From contig NZ_QICJ01000003.1 in assembly GCF_003201105.1 (NCBI RefSeq), positions 310,001-374,000 on the forward strand: a stretch of DNA of 64,000 bases, in the 5' to 3' direction. A program made the translations under genes and the position numbers. The DNA comes from Dyella sp. AtDHG13. Its GTDB lineage: Bacteria; Pseudomonadota; Gammaproteobacteria; Xanthomonadales; Rhodanobacteraceae. Within the stretch, counting starts at the first letter, position 1. Every line of letters begins with the position of its first letter. A model generated the notes under the pieces. It ran no database searches. It was not told the DNA's origin and saw only the letters and a program-made list of their open reading frames with translations. Below are positions 50,600 to 59,331 of this stretch, piece by piece.

Positions 50600-50944
50600 T
50601 CAGTGCGCATAAGGCGACTCCGCGCCCGTGCCGGGGCCTGCCCAGCTGCCCGATTTGAGAGCTTGCGGGCAAACAGTCATGTAGAGAGACAGTGCCTGGT
50701 AGTCGCGATCTGTCCAAGGGCGACCATCCTCGTTCGGCGGGTCGCAAAACCCCGTGTACGCATAGACGCGGGTGGTGTAGGGCGTCACGGGAACCCAGCA
50801 CTCAGCGGCGACCGTTGTTTCGTAGCCCTGGGAGCAGAAGATAAACGGGTCGTCATCCCTGAATGGCGCGACGGATTGTGCTACCTGTGCAAGCGCCGGG
50901 ACGGAAAAGCCTAGGGCAGCTAGTGCAATCCATGATTTCTTCAT
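50600..50944 (-). CDS. Small secreted protein between effector modules
   Basis: This 114-aa protein has a signal peptide (MKKSWIALAALGFSVPALAQ). The short mature domain is rich in aromatic residues and Pro, with four cysteines (IFCSQGYE, AECWVPV, GFCDPPNE, TVCPQALK), probably two disulfides. I do not recognise it. It lies between the GH19 immunity gene and the M23 effector module on the same strand, so an orphan immunity protein or small accessory is possible. The ATG at 50944 has the better-spaced AAGGGA site; an ATG two codons earlier is possible. Confidence 0.65.
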   Translation of the reverse strand: MKKSWIALAALGFSVPALAQVAQSVAPFRDDDPFIFCSQGYETTVAAECWVPVTPYTTRVYAYTGFCDPPNEDGRPWTDRDYQALSLYMTVCPQALKSGSWAGPGTGAESPYAH

Positions 50945-51020
50945 CGTCATATCCCTTAACGTGATGTTGGTTAGCCATAAGTGTCTTGGTGGTCGGTGTT
51001 TCCTAAGCTATTTCCCTGCG

Positions 51021-51122
51021 CTATTTGCGTTTGTCTGAGGGAACCAACTTGCCCGCGGTAGAGCATCCAGCGTCCTTCGTTACGCGTCGTAAAAGCTCTT
51101 GGGAGCATATGCGGAGGGGCAT
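51021..51122 (-). pseudogene. Remnant of a deleted immunity gene downstream of the M23 effector
   Basis: An ATG right after the effector stop opens a 33-codon frame. Its last 60 bases are clearly homologous, in a shifted frame, to the 3' end of the intact immunity gene at 52304: both contain TAGAGCATCCAGC on the plus strand and encode a WMLYR segment. The middle of the gene is missing. It is the immunity half of the second copy of a tandem duplication. Confidence 0.72.
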
Positions 51123-51124
51123 GA

Positions 51125-52282
51125 TTAACGCACCATGCCTATGCTGGGCTCCGTATGCTGCCTGGCCTGCACTTGTTGCTGCTGTGCCTGCAGCTTTTCC
51201 GCCTGCTCCGCGCCTTGGGCCCACTGCGTGCTGCTTTGCTCCAGCGGTGTTCTGATGGCTGTCATGGTGTCCACGCTGGCCCATCGTTGCTCCAGTCCCT
51301 GGATGCCGCCCAGCCGCCCTTGCACGGCGAATACCCGGCTAGCGTCGTCGTTGAGTACCACGTGATCGATGCGGGTGAGGCCTTTGGCGGTTGCCTCCAT
51401 GGTCAGTGCACCGGCGATGTTGCTGTCGCGAGGGGATGATGCGATACCACGATCGGCGTTCAGCCGATCGATGCAAGACAGGCTTTGCTGGAACATCGGG
51501 TATGCGCCATGGTTTGGATCGTCCATCCGGAGCGACGCCTTTGGGTCGGTTGATATTTGACGTTGAACAAAAGCGTCCCGGAGTTCGTTCTGCGTCTCTG
51601 GGCCAGCGATGCCGTCCACAGCCAAGCCATGACCGCGCTGGAACAGCTCTAGTGCATGTCGAGTGTTCGGGCCAAAATTGCCATCGATCTGTATGGGCTT
51701 TCCTTGCATGTCGACATAACCAAGTTCTTTCAGCTGGCGTTGCATGTCTCGCACGGCGCTACCATGGGAGCCCTGTCGTAACTCACCGATGGGCATTGCG
51801 TCTCGGCGCAAGGGGGAGTCAGTACTGGTATGAGAGGCAGCCTGCGGAGTGCGTTCATTCCAATACACCTCCGGATTGATGGGGCGACCCTGACTGTCCT
51901 TCATCTGATAGTGGACGTGCTGAGCATATTGCGTTGCTCCATGAGGTCCGCGCCCGCCCATAGTGCCGATTTCGTCGCCTGCGGCGATGTTCTGGCCTAC
52001 CGTCACCGATTGTGAATCGGTATGTAGAATCTCATGGCTGTTGCCTGCGGCGTCACGTATCTTGATCGTGCCATACTGACCACCGACAAACGTCACGGTA
52101 CCGGCGACGGGCGAATGGACCGCAGGATGCGTCACATTGACGCCGGTCTGACCACCTTCATAGTTGAAGTCCGAGCCACCGTGAGGCCCGTTTGCACGGG
52201 TTTCGCCAAAATGCCCAGTGATGTGCGGTGATTGGCGGTCTCGGCTGGGGAGTATGACGTTCATGGTGTCTTGGTATGACAT
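51125..52282 (-). CDS. X-T4SS effector: M23 peptidase, PG-binding domain, XVIPCD
   Basis: This 385-aa predicted antibacterial endopeptidase has no signal peptide. Residues 1-145 are an M23 (LytM-type) domain with metal-ligand motifs HGGSDFNY (His34, Asp38) and QHVHYQ (His122, His124). Residues 170-235 are PG_binding_1 (GSAVRDMQRQLKELGYVD, VDGIAGPETQNEL). Residues 252-385 are the XVIPCD (MDDPNHGAYPMFQQS, TRIDHVVLNDDASRVFAVQG), ending in a Gln-rich tail. It should cut peptide cross-links of the rival's wall. The immunity lipoprotein gene ends 21 bases upstream. An internal ATG at 52264 is a less likely start. Confidence 0.92.
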   Translation of the reverse strand: MSYQDTMNVILPSRDRQSPHITGHFGETRANGPHGGSDFNYEGGQTGVNVTHPAVHSPVAGTVTFVGGQYGTIKIRDAAGNSHEILHTDSQSVTVGQNIAAGDEIGTMGGRGPHGATQYAQHVHYQMKDSQGRPINPEVYWNERTPQAASHTSTDSPLRRDAMPIGELRQGSHGSAVRDMQRQLKELGYVDMQGKPIQIDGNFGPNTRHALELFQRGHGLAVDGIAGPETQNELRDAFVQRQISTDPKASLRMDDPNHGAYPMFQQSLSCIDRLNADRGIASSPRDSNIAGALTMEATAKGLTRIDHVVLNDDASRVFAVQGRLGGIQGLEQRWASVDTMTAIRTPLEQSSTQWAQGAEQAEKLQAQQQQVQARQHTEPSIGMVR

Positions 52283-52303
52283 GGCAGGACATCCTTGCGC
52301 TTG

Positions 52304-52870
52304 TCAGAGCGAATCATCTTGCTTGCGATAGAGCATCCAGCAGCCTTCCTTCTTGAAGACGAAAGTCATCTGGTAATCCGTGTCTTCTTTGGCGAGCTTG
52401 AGTTGCATTTCTTCGGGCCCGATGGCTGTGATAGTGCGCTTGAGTTCGTCACGGGCCTGCTGTTCGGCGTTGGGCATCAGGGGAAACTTCAGCTCCGCTG
52501 CATGCAGCATCTTCGTTACGGGCTTCGGTTCGGGTTCGGCATTTGCATCGACGGTTTCGCTCTCTAATGGGTCACGCGTGAATGACTTCTGGATCGCCAT
52601 GTCGCCAGTAAATGCCGTGAGGAACGTTGTGAAGTCCTGCGATGGACAGGTTGGCGCATTCTGACTGGATGCGTAAGCGAATGACGCCGATGCTGAGCGT
52701 GATGGTTCCCCTGTCGAACTTGCCGGTGAGTGATCTGCGCAGGCTGTAAGCGCGATTAGGAGAAGGCAGGTTGTCAAGTTTCTGAAGTTCAATGCAGGGC
52801 GCTCAGCTTGATTGATCTGTGAAGATGTCAGTGGCTTGAAAAGCGTGGTGAAACGCAGGTGTGCATGCAT
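52304..52870 (-). CDS. Predicted immunity lipoprotein of the M23 effector module
   Basis: This 188-aa lipoprotein has a signal with lipobox LTTCLLLIALTAC. The mature part is Ser/Ala-rich at first, then a compact domain with MLHAAELKFPLMPNAEQ and the C-terminus KKEGCWMLYRKQD. I do not recognise the family. It starts nine bases after the stop of a degenerate XVIPCD tail and ends 21 bases before the M23 effector. By order alone it could have belonged to the lost effector upstream; the decayed copy after the M23 gene shows that both effectors had the same type of antidote. It probably protects against M23 activity. Confidence 0.78.
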   Translation of the reverse strand: MHAHLRFTTLFKPLTSSQINQAERPALNFRNLTTCLLLIALTACADHSPASSTGEPSRSASASFAYASSQNAPTCPSQDFTTFLTAFTGDMAIQKSFTRDPLESETVDANAEPEPKPVTKMLHAAELKFPLMPNAEQQARDELKRTITAIGPEEMQLKLAKEDTDYQMTFVFKKEGCWMLYRKQDDSL

Positions 52871-52878
52871 GGGCACGG

Positions 52879-53092
52879 TTAACGCGCCATGCCTATGTCT
52901 GGCTCTGTAGGGTGCCTGTCCCTGCGCTTGTTGCTGCTGTGCGTGTAGCTTCCCGCCTGTTCCGCGGCTTGTGACCACTGCGTGCCGCTTTGCTCCAGCG
53001 GTGTCCTGATCGCCGTCATGGTGTCCACGCTGGCCCATCGCTGATCCAGCCCGTGGATGCCCAGCTGCCCCTGCACGGCGAATACCAGATAG
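52879..53092 (-). pseudogene. Orphan XVIPCD tail of a lost effector
   Basis: The segment encodes VFAVQGQLGIHGLDQRWASV, then DTMTAIRTPLEQSGTQWSQ, nearly identical to the XVIPCD end of the M23 effector (51125-51340). It includes the same ATGCSTTAA-type ending but has two frameshifts in the Gln-rich tail. Homology stops abruptly near 53092, and no toxin domain precedes it. It is the remains of a duplicated effector. Confidence 0.8.
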
Positions 53093-53172
53093 CAAAGCAC
53101 GATGCCCATCGCCCTCTGATATCTGTCTGGCATCCTTTTCACGAGTCCCTCTCCAGCCCCTGTCAAAAGTTC

Positions 53173-53690
53173 CTACTGCACGCGTGCGGCGTAACTACAT
53201 TCGCTGTAGACGATCTTGCAGTCTTGCGCGCGTTGACTACACATGTTCATGGCGTTTGATCTCGCGGTATCAACATAAGCTGCTCAAGCGACGCTGTGAC
53301 TATGTGTGCCCCAGGCAATCGCTGCGCATTGGTTGTGATATGTGAGCTCCACCTTGCAATCTAAGTCGCTATTTTTTTGCAAGTTTTGACGGCAATATCC
53401 ATTGCTTCATTCTTGCTTGGAATGTTGGCGATCACCCCTGCCTGACCTACGTCGCTGTCGATGGCAATAGCATCCCAGCGGTCGGCCCATACTGCGGCAG
53501 GCTGTGTCTGCGCCTGTGTTTCGGCATCGTCTCCTTGATAGTAAGGGGAGTTCGGTTGGTTAGGTGGAATGCATCCCGGGTTTCCGGCCGAAGGAATACC
53601 AGGAGCGCATTGAGACCATGCCAGAGGCGCCATCAATACGCTAAGCGCGACTCCTGTCGTGCATGAACGGCTGCGGATACTTTTCCTCAT
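53173..53690 (-). pseudogene. DUF4189 protein gene, frameshifted and with a premature stop
   Basis: The frame opens at 53690 with a signal peptide and WSQCAPGIPSAGNPGCIPP, closely matching the intact paralogue at 53839. It ends early at 53361 after KTCKK. Adding one A in the seven-A run (53372-53378) restores the rest: NSDLDCKVELTYHNQCAAIA, WGTHSHSVA, an internal TGA at 53284-53286, then NMCSQRAQDCKIVYSECSYA and a final stop at 53173. Two separate lesions make true decay more likely than a sequencing error. Confidence 0.8.
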
Positions 53691-53723
53691 AATGTTGTCC
53701 CCCGTCATGCGCCTCTATCTCGT

Positions 53724-53838
53724 TTATTGCATCTTGATGGCATCGCTACAGTCGCCATATGCCACTTTGCAGCCTTGCGTCGGCCTACTGCATTTCTGAA
53801 TAGCTTCGCGGAGTCGATATAGAGCGAGTGCTAGGTAA
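53724..53838 (-). pseudogene. C-terminal remnant of a third DUF4189 gene
   Basis: Directly after the intact gene, in another frame, the DNA encodes YRLREAIQKCSRPTQGCKVA, then YGDCSDAIKMQ and a stop at 53724. The cysteine spacing matches the C-termini of the two neighbouring paralogues (MKTCRSKTSDCQIYYQNC; MNMCSQRAQDCKIVYSEC). No start or N-terminal part remains. Confidence 0.7.
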
Positions 53839-54333
53839 TCACTGCACGCGCACCGGATATGTGCAGTTCTGGTAATAAATCTGACAATCCGATGTTTTGC
53901 TTCTACATGTTTTCATTGCGTCGCTAGCAGCCTCCTCAGCGGTGGGCGCGCGTGCGGTAGTACTTGCACTGGTTCCCCAAGCTACGGCGCCACATTGGTT
54001 GTGATAGCTAATGCTAATCACACACTCTTGCCCCCCCTGTTTGCGGCAGTCCTCTAATGCACTATTTTCAGCGGCACGTTGGTCAGGTTGATTTTTGGAC
54101 GTGCCGAGGATGCTGGTGTGACCGAATGCAATGGCTGCCCAGCGATCGCTCCATACCGCACTAGGCTGAGACGCGTGCGTTTGGGTGTCGGTGCCTTGGT
54201 AGTAAGGTGAGTTTGGTTGGTCTGGGGGTATGCAGCCAGGATTTCCGGCCGAAGGAATGCCGGGAGCGCATTGTGCCCAAGCCATAGATGTCGAGAGACA
54301 GCCAAGGAGTGCAATGAGCGTCAGCAACTTCAT
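53839..54333 (-). CDS. DUF4189-domain secreted protein linked to the X-T4SS
   Basis: This 164-aa protein has a signal peptide (MKLLTLIALLGCLSTSMAWA) and a mature part beginning QCAPGIPSAGNPGCIPPDQP. The DUF4189 core is WAAIAFG, then AENSALEDCRKQGGQECVIS, YHNQCGAVAWG and a C-terminal Cys-rich end. It starts 12 bases after the virB6 stop, so it is probably the last gene of the virB operon. The family is common in Xanthomonadales but has no settled function. Paralogues here are degraded, a turnover pattern seen with immunity or effector genes. Confidence 0.82.
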   Translation of the reverse strand: MKLLTLIALLGCLSTSMAWAQCAPGIPSAGNPGCIPPDQPNSPYYQGTDTQTHASQPSAVWSDRWAAIAFGHTSILGTSKNQPDQRAAENSALEDCRKQGGQECVISISYHNQCGAVAWGTSASTTARAPTAEEAASDAMKTCRSKTSDCQIYYQNCTYPVRVQ

Positions 54334-54345
54334 GTGAATTCCTTA

Positions 54346-55494
54346 TTACGAAGGGCGATCAGACCCAGAACGAATTTCGTCTTTCTGAGCTAGTGTAGCG
54401 GCTTGCATAGGAAGGCTTGGTCTACCATCAGTCAGCTGAGATCTTCCGCTTTCGCGCGAATGGTCAATCGGCGTTGGCGCATAGGCTGTGGGCGTTCTAC
54501 CTTGCGCCAACGCCTGCTGCTGATGCGCCATTGGCCCTCTCGCGCCGATAGTGCCGAACGAAGAGTACGAAGCGAACTGGCCCAGCGTACCCTGGAAGAA
54601 GGCGGCCGCCATGGGCGGTGCCATTACGATCAGGGTGGACAGGATCAGGCCGAGGCCGCCTTGCTGCAAGGCCATGCTGCTGATGCCGTCGGTGGTGGTG
54701 CCAGAGGCCATGGATGCGAGGTATTTCGCGGCGAACGCTGCGGTGACGGCTGACATCATGTTCATCGCAATCGTCACCATCACGCTCAGTAGCGCCAAGG
54801 AAAACATGGTTCCTATGCCGTAGAACAACCATTTGCTGAACAAGCCTTTGGTCTGATCGAACAGCAGGCACATGATGAAGATGGGGCCGAAACCGATGAA
54901 GAGGGCAAGGGCGATCTTGTTCAGCAGCAGCAGCGCGCCGGCAATGACGCTGGGGCCGGCAATGCCAACGCCGGTGAACCAGCGGTCGCGGTCCTTGGCG
55001 GCGTCCGCGGCGGAATTGCCGCCGGTGTCGATGGCGTCGATGATGGACAGGGCACCTTCCATGCCGGCCAGGTTGTTGTCGATGCTCTGGAAGGGGCTAG
55101 TGGACGAGCCGGTGACGTAAGTGGCAATGGTGCTGGACAAGCCATCCGTGAGCGTCCAGTAGAGCGGCGAGGACGAATAGGCCACGCTGGTGGCGAGAAA
55201 GATGACCAGCACGGCACGCAGCGAGTCGCCGACCAGGGCCATCATGGGTTGGCGCGACTGACCGGTGACGATGCGGTAACCCTGGAACATGATCCAGATG
55301 GTCAACAGCACGATGGCCACGAAGCCGATGATGGAAGCGGAGCGCGACAGCAGGTTCCACTGCAGGATGTCGATTTCGTTCCTCAGGAAATCGTTGATCG
55401 TCTTGAAGAACACGAACTGGGTCGCGTTGTTGAGCGCGTCCCCGATGTCCGCCAAGGCACCTGTACCGAACCAGTTGCCAATCATGTTGATCAT
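54346..55494 (-). CDS. virB6: T4SS inner-membrane protein VirB6
   Basis: This 382-aa polytopic protein of the VirB6/TrbL family forms part of the inner-membrane complex. It has at least six membrane helices, including ASIIGFVAIVLLTIWIMFQG and a central cluster (IALALFIGFGPIFIMCLLF). The short motif FDQTKGLFSKWL is typical of the family. The C-terminal 80 residues are hydrophilic, Gln/Pro-rich and probably cytoplasmic. The ATG at 55494 follows GGGAAG; a GTG one codon earlier is not needed. It sits at the end of the virB run. Confidence 0.9.
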   Translation of the reverse strand: MINMIGNWFGTGALADIGDALNNATQFVFFKTINDFLRNEIDILQWNLLSRSASIIGFVAIVLLTIWIMFQGYRIVTGQSRQPMMALVGDSLRAVLVIFLATSVAYSSSPLYWTLTDGLSSTIATYVTGSSTSPFQSIDNNLAGMEGALSIIDAIDTGGNSAADAAKDRDRWFTGVGIAGPSVIAGALLLLNKIALALFIGFGPIFIMCLLFDQTKGLFSKWLFYGIGTMFSLALLSVMVTIAMNMMSAVTAAFAAKYLASMASGTTTDGISSMALQQGGLGLILSTLIVMAPPMAAAFFQGTLGQFASYSSFGTIGARGPMAHQQQALAQGRTPTAYAPTPIDHSRESGRSQLTDGRPSLPMQAATLAQKDEIRSGSDRPS

Positions 55495-55576
55495 CACTGC
55501 ACTTCCCTTGTGTAACGTGCCATGCGTTCATGGGCCGCGTGCGGCGCGGCCGTACTCATCGCGATGCCGACTGGCA

Positions 55577-56464
55577 TTACCATCCGTTGGTCTTTTCGAT
55601 GCTCAGCGTCTGCATACCTGACGGCGGCGTGCTGGCGATGCCGTTGAGTGCCGCTTTCAGCGCCACGCCGGTGGTGAGCGCGCCGACCACGGAACCCACG
55701 TTGATGTCCGTACCCAGGCCCGGAAGGCTGATGCTCGGGCCCGACGAGGCAGACTTGCCCGACGCAGCGGCGTTCGCCATCTGGGTCTGCTGAGCGCGCA
55801 GATAGCGCAGGTTGGCCTCGTAGGCGTAATTGACCGACTGCATCTGTTGCTGATCGATGGCGATCAGGTTGTACAGGGCCGTCAGCTTGTTGGTGTTGTC
55901 TTCCAGCTTGCCGTACTGATTGGCGTCGCTCGTATTGATCTGCTGTCGCTCGTTGAGCAGCTTGCGAAGCGTGTCGTCGCGGGCCTTGCTGGTGGCGTAC
56001 ATGGTCAGCATGTAGCGGTATTGGGCGTTCTCCAGCGCCACGATCTTCTGGCAGTTCCCCTGCTGAGCCGGTGTGACATCGTTGCAATGGGAACCATCAT
56101 CGAGGACGGTCGAGTCGGCAGGCAGCGCCTGTACCGGGTCGGCCGTGCGCGTGCCAGGGACGTCCGAGTCGTAGGCACCGATCACGAACTTGTTGTTGAT
56201 GCTGTTCAGCGTGCCATTGATCGGGGTGCCGTTGGCATCGCTGGTGGTGCCGAGCACCTTGTTGACGTTATCAACACCGGTTTTGATGTCGCCGGTGTCG
56301 CTCTTGATGTTGTTCAAGGTGCCTTCCGCATCCTTGTCTTGCACCTGCCACTGCGCATGGGCTGCAGGTGTGGCGAAAGCGATAAACAGCAGGGCGGCTA
56401 TCGCATGGATCCATCGGCGCGGGCGCACCGGTGACATCGTCGTGGCATGGGAAGAGATAGCCAT
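55577..56464 (-). CDS. virB5: T4SS minor pilus protein VirB5-like
   Basis: This 295-aa protein has a signal peptide ending TPAAHAQWQV and a long helical periplasmic part. It contains NNIKSDTGDIKTGVDNVNKV (repeated coiled helix), one Cys pair (HCNDVTPAQQGNC) and a C-terminal hydrophobic stretch LPGLGTDINVGSVVGALTTG. Sequence conservation in VirB5 is low; the call rests on this architecture and the position between virB4 and virB6. It would sit at the tip of the pilus or on the outer surface. The ATG at 56464 has GGAG at six bases; one four codons earlier lacks it. Confidence 0.82.
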   Translation of the reverse strand: MAISSHATTMSPVRPRRWIHAIAALLFIAFATPAAHAQWQVQDKDAEGTLNNIKSDTGDIKTGVDNVNKVLGTTSDANGTPINGTLNSINNKFVIGAYDSDVPGTRTADPVQALPADSTVLDDGSHCNDVTPAQQGNCQKIVALENAQYRYMLTMYATSKARDDTLRKLLNERQQINTSDANQYGKLEDNTNKLTALYNLIAIDQQQMQSVNYAYEANLRYLRAQQTQMANAAASGKSASSGPSISLPGLGTDINVGSVVGALTTGVALKAALNGIASTPPSGMQTLSIEKTNGW

Positions 56465-56484
56465 GGGATTCTCCATGTGTCAGG

Positions 56485-59016
56485 TCAGACGGCCGCCGAG
56501 CGCGATGGGCGCGGCGACAGGTTGGAAGGCGAGGGACGGTTCTTGCCGCTGCCCTTGCGGTTCTCATAGAAGCTGGTGAGCCACTGTTCGGGGCGGAGCG
56601 CATCGACGGGGATACCTTCGGCTGCGGACCGCTCAGCCAGCACGGCGTGCATGATCTCGATGTTGTCGGTGGACGCGGAGATCACGGCCAGGGCGTCATC
56701 CATACCGCGCAGGTTGAGCTGGCATACGGACGAAGCACGGCCCTGCTTTACCAGGAAGCAGCGCGAGCGCTCGTCCAGGCTGACTACGACCTGGTATTCG
56801 GCTTCGGTGAGCTTGAGGCCTTCTATATAGTCCTCGCGGCTGGCATTGGGGTTTGGCAGCAGGATCATGGTGGCGGTCTGCTCGATGAGCGCCGACGCGA
56901 TATCGCTGGCCAGCGCGTCTTCCGGGCTTTGCGTAGCGAAGATGCCGAGACCGTTCTGCTTTCGGATGGTCTTCTGTTTGTTCTTGGCGAATTCCTTAAG
57001 GCCGCCCTTGCCGTCGAGGATCTTCCAGAACTCGTCCATCACGTAGATAAGCGGACGACCGTCGATCAGCGCTTCCAGGCGATGGAGCAAGTAGTTGATG
57101 ACGGGGACGCGGACCTCGGGGTTGTCGATGATGTCCGTGTAGTCGAAGCCAATGATGTTGGCCTTGGAAAGGTCGACGGTGTCGGTGGGATTGTCGAACA
57201 CCCAGCCCAGTGAGTTGCCCGCCGTCCATTTGCGCATGCGGATGAAGAGGCCGTCGTCGCCCATATTGGGCAGGCTCTTCTGGAAGTTGGTCATGTTGCG
57301 CAAATGCATGGGCGTGTCGAGCATGTTCTCCACAGCGCGGAAGATGTCCTCTTCCTCGCGGGAGCTATAGACGCTCTTGCCTGCCAGCACCTTGATCAGA
57401 TCAGCAAGGAACTGCGCGTTAGCTTCATTGCGCTCGCAGTGGAACGGGTTGAAGCCGGTGGGCTGGCCGTTTTCCAGTGCCAGGTAGTTGCCACCGCAGG
57501 CGCGCACGAAGATTTCCGCGCCACGGTCCTTGTCGAAGAAGAAGATGGTCGGCGAAGGCTTGAGCTTCTGCACCTGGCTCAACAGGAAGTTGATCAAGGC
57601 GGTTTTACCGGTACCAGACTTGCCGATCACCATGGTGTTGGCGATGGCCTTTTCGCCCACGGAGTTCTCCGCCGGGTGGGTAGCGTGGAAGTTGAAGTAA
57701 TAGGGCTGCCCGTTGGTCGTCTGAAGAGTGGTCACGCAGTCGCCCCACGGGTTGTTTTCCTTCTTTCCCGTGGCGAAGTTGTGCAGCGGCGACAGGCCGA
57801 GGAAGTTCAACGAGCTGACGTTGGCGAGCCGGGTGCGGTACTTCCAGTTGGCGGGGAACTGCGCATAGAACGACGCGGTGACGGCAAGGTCTTCCTTGAC
57901 GGATACGAAACCGGCGTTGGACAGCTCGGCGCGCGTGGCTGCGATCTGCTGGGAAAGCAATTCCTGCGTCGCCGCGTAGATTGCCATGCTGAAGTGGTAT
58001 TCGCCCAGTACGAAGTTGCCGGAGGCGAGCTGGTCCATGGCGTGGTCCAGTTCGATGATCTGACTGACGGCCTTGTCGCCCGAGGAGATCATCATGCCCT
58101 TGGTGCGCTCCAGTGCCTTGAGGGCGTCCTGGCGCCCCATGGGGCTGAACGAGTGCGTGATGACGTATTCGAAATCCAGATACTTCAGGCCGTTGAGGAT
58201 GCCCGGATAGGTACCCTCGGTGTACTCCTTGATGTTGAGGATGGCACCGAAGTGGTTGGTGCCCGTCGGCGTGGTGATGGCGAAATCGCCCGTTTTGCTG
58301 GAGAAGCGCTGACGACTAACCGGCAGGTATGAGTACACCGGTGCCTGAAGCACCGGCACTGGTTCGTCGATGCGGTTGAGCAGGTAGCCGAAAAATTCCA
58401 ACGCCTCGGAAAAAATGATGCCGTTCTTGGCCTCGTACATGCCGAGGCGATAGGGCGCATAGTCCTTGAGCACGGCTTCGACGTTACCGGCCAGCTCCTG
58501 CACAGTGGCAATGGCCTGGATCTGCTCGGACTTGAGCTTCTCGATATCGGAGGACTTCTCGGCGAACCGCTTGCCCGATACCACCGGGCGATAGATCATC
58601 GTCAGGTACAGCTCATTCTGCATGAGCTTCTGGGCGGACAGCGCGCCGTAATACGCGTCCGACAGGGACTGGTTGAATGCCTGCTCGAAGCGGCTGTTGT
58701 CCTTCAGGGTGCGCCGGCGGCGGACGTCATGCACCCAGAACGCCACGTTGACAAAGTCCGGGGCACGCAGCGTCTGCAGCATGCGGTTGAAGGTGTTGTG
58801 GCGATGCTCCAGGTCCCACTCTTCCCGGCCAACGAAGGGAAGACCGCCCAGGCGCCATACCAGCAGAAAGTCTCCGCCCGTCGTCTTAAGAACAGTGGGC
58901 GAAACATGGGTGGAGAGCGGAATGAACTCGCTGATGGATGCGTCGGGCGTGAGCATGACCTGGTTACCGATCGTTGATGCCAAGGGGAGCCCTGGTAGTT
59001 CGTACCAGGGCATCAT
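56485..59016 (-). CDS. virB4: T4SS ATPase VirB4
   Basis: This 843-aa ATPase powers pilus assembly and substrate transfer. The N-terminal CagE/VirB4 domain starts MMPWYELPG and continues with RHNTFNRMLQTLRAPDFVNV. The C-terminal motor has Walker A near residue 465 (VIGKSGTGKTALINFLLSQ), FDKDRGAEIFVRACGGNYL, and Walker B LIYVMDEFWKIL, then KTIRKQNGLGIFATQSPED. Length is typical of the family (about 800 aa). It begins six bases after the virB3 stop. All motifs are intact. Confidence 0.96.
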   Translation of the reverse strand: MMPWYELPGLPLASTIGNQVMLTPDASISEFIPLSTHVSPTVLKTTGGDFLLVWRLGGLPFVGREEWDLEHRHNTFNRMLQTLRAPDFVNVAFWVHDVRRRRTLKDNSRFEQAFNQSLSDAYYGALSAQKLMQNELYLTMIYRPVVSGKRFAEKSSDIEKLKSEQIQAIATVQELAGNVEAVLKDYAPYRLGMYEAKNGIIFSEALEFFGYLLNRIDEPVPVLQAPVYSYLPVSRQRFSSKTGDFAITTPTGTNHFGAILNIKEYTEGTYPGILNGLKYLDFEYVITHSFSPMGRQDALKALERTKGMMISSGDKAVSQIIELDHAMDQLASGNFVLGEYHFSMAIYAATQELLSQQIAATRAELSNAGFVSVKEDLAVTASFYAQFPANWKYRTRLANVSSLNFLGLSPLHNFATGKKENNPWGDCVTTLQTTNGQPYYFNFHATHPAENSVGEKAIANTMVIGKSGTGKTALINFLLSQVQKLKPSPTIFFFDKDRGAEIFVRACGGNYLALENGQPTGFNPFHCERNEANAQFLADLIKVLAGKSVYSSREEEDIFRAVENMLDTPMHLRNMTNFQKSLPNMGDDGLFIRMRKWTAGNSLGWVFDNPTDTVDLSKANIIGFDYTDIIDNPEVRVPVINYLLHRLEALIDGRPLIYVMDEFWKILDGKGGLKEFAKNKQKTIRKQNGLGIFATQSPEDALASDIASALIEQTATMILLPNPNASREDYIEGLKLTEAEYQVVVSLDERSRCFLVKQGRASSVCQLNLRGMDDALAVISASTDNIEIMHAVLAERSAAEGIPVDALRPEQWLTSFYENRKGSGKNRPSPSNLSPRPSRSAAV

Positions 59017-59022
59017 TCGGCG

Positions 59023-59331
59023 TTACTTGCTTGCCTTTCTCTGTTCGCGGTAGCTGTTGGGGGTGAACGCCCACATGCCATCGTGTTGCTGAAGGTTCCT
59101 TACGCGTGTGCGGAACTGCAGGCGCAGCCCGAGCAGGCGAAAGATCATCTCGTCGCGTCGCGCCATCTGGCGCATGACAAAGATGATCACGGGAATCAGA
59201 AACAGGAAGAGCAAGTTGAAGTACATCGCCATCAGCAAGCCCGTGCCCGCGCCCATGAAGAAGGGCACATAAGGAACGCCCATGAACATGGGCGGGCGCG
59301 TGCAGCCGCGGAACAGGGCGTTCTTATGCAT
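59023..59331 (-). CDS. virB3: T4SS protein VirB3
   Basis: This 102-aa membrane protein has two closely spaced helices (about residues 22-55) with the VirB3 start LFRGCTRPPMFMGVPYVPFF and the following RRDEMIFRLLGLRL. It works with VirB4 in the inner-membrane complex. It overlaps virB2 by eight bases and precedes virB4 by six, standard virB2-3-4 coupling. Confidence 0.92.
   Translation of the reverse strand: MHKNALFRGCTRPPMFMGVPYVPFFMGAGTGLLMAMYFNLLFLFLIPVIIFVMRQMARRDEMIFRLLGLRLQFRTRVRNLQQHDGMWAFTPNSYREQRKASK

Noticed and set aside
39889-52282. Prophage lysis genes (lysozyme, GH19, M23 domains)
   Set aside because: All carry a C-terminal XVIPCD, are paired with lipoprotein genes and adjoin virB/virD4; no holin, tail or capsid genes are present.
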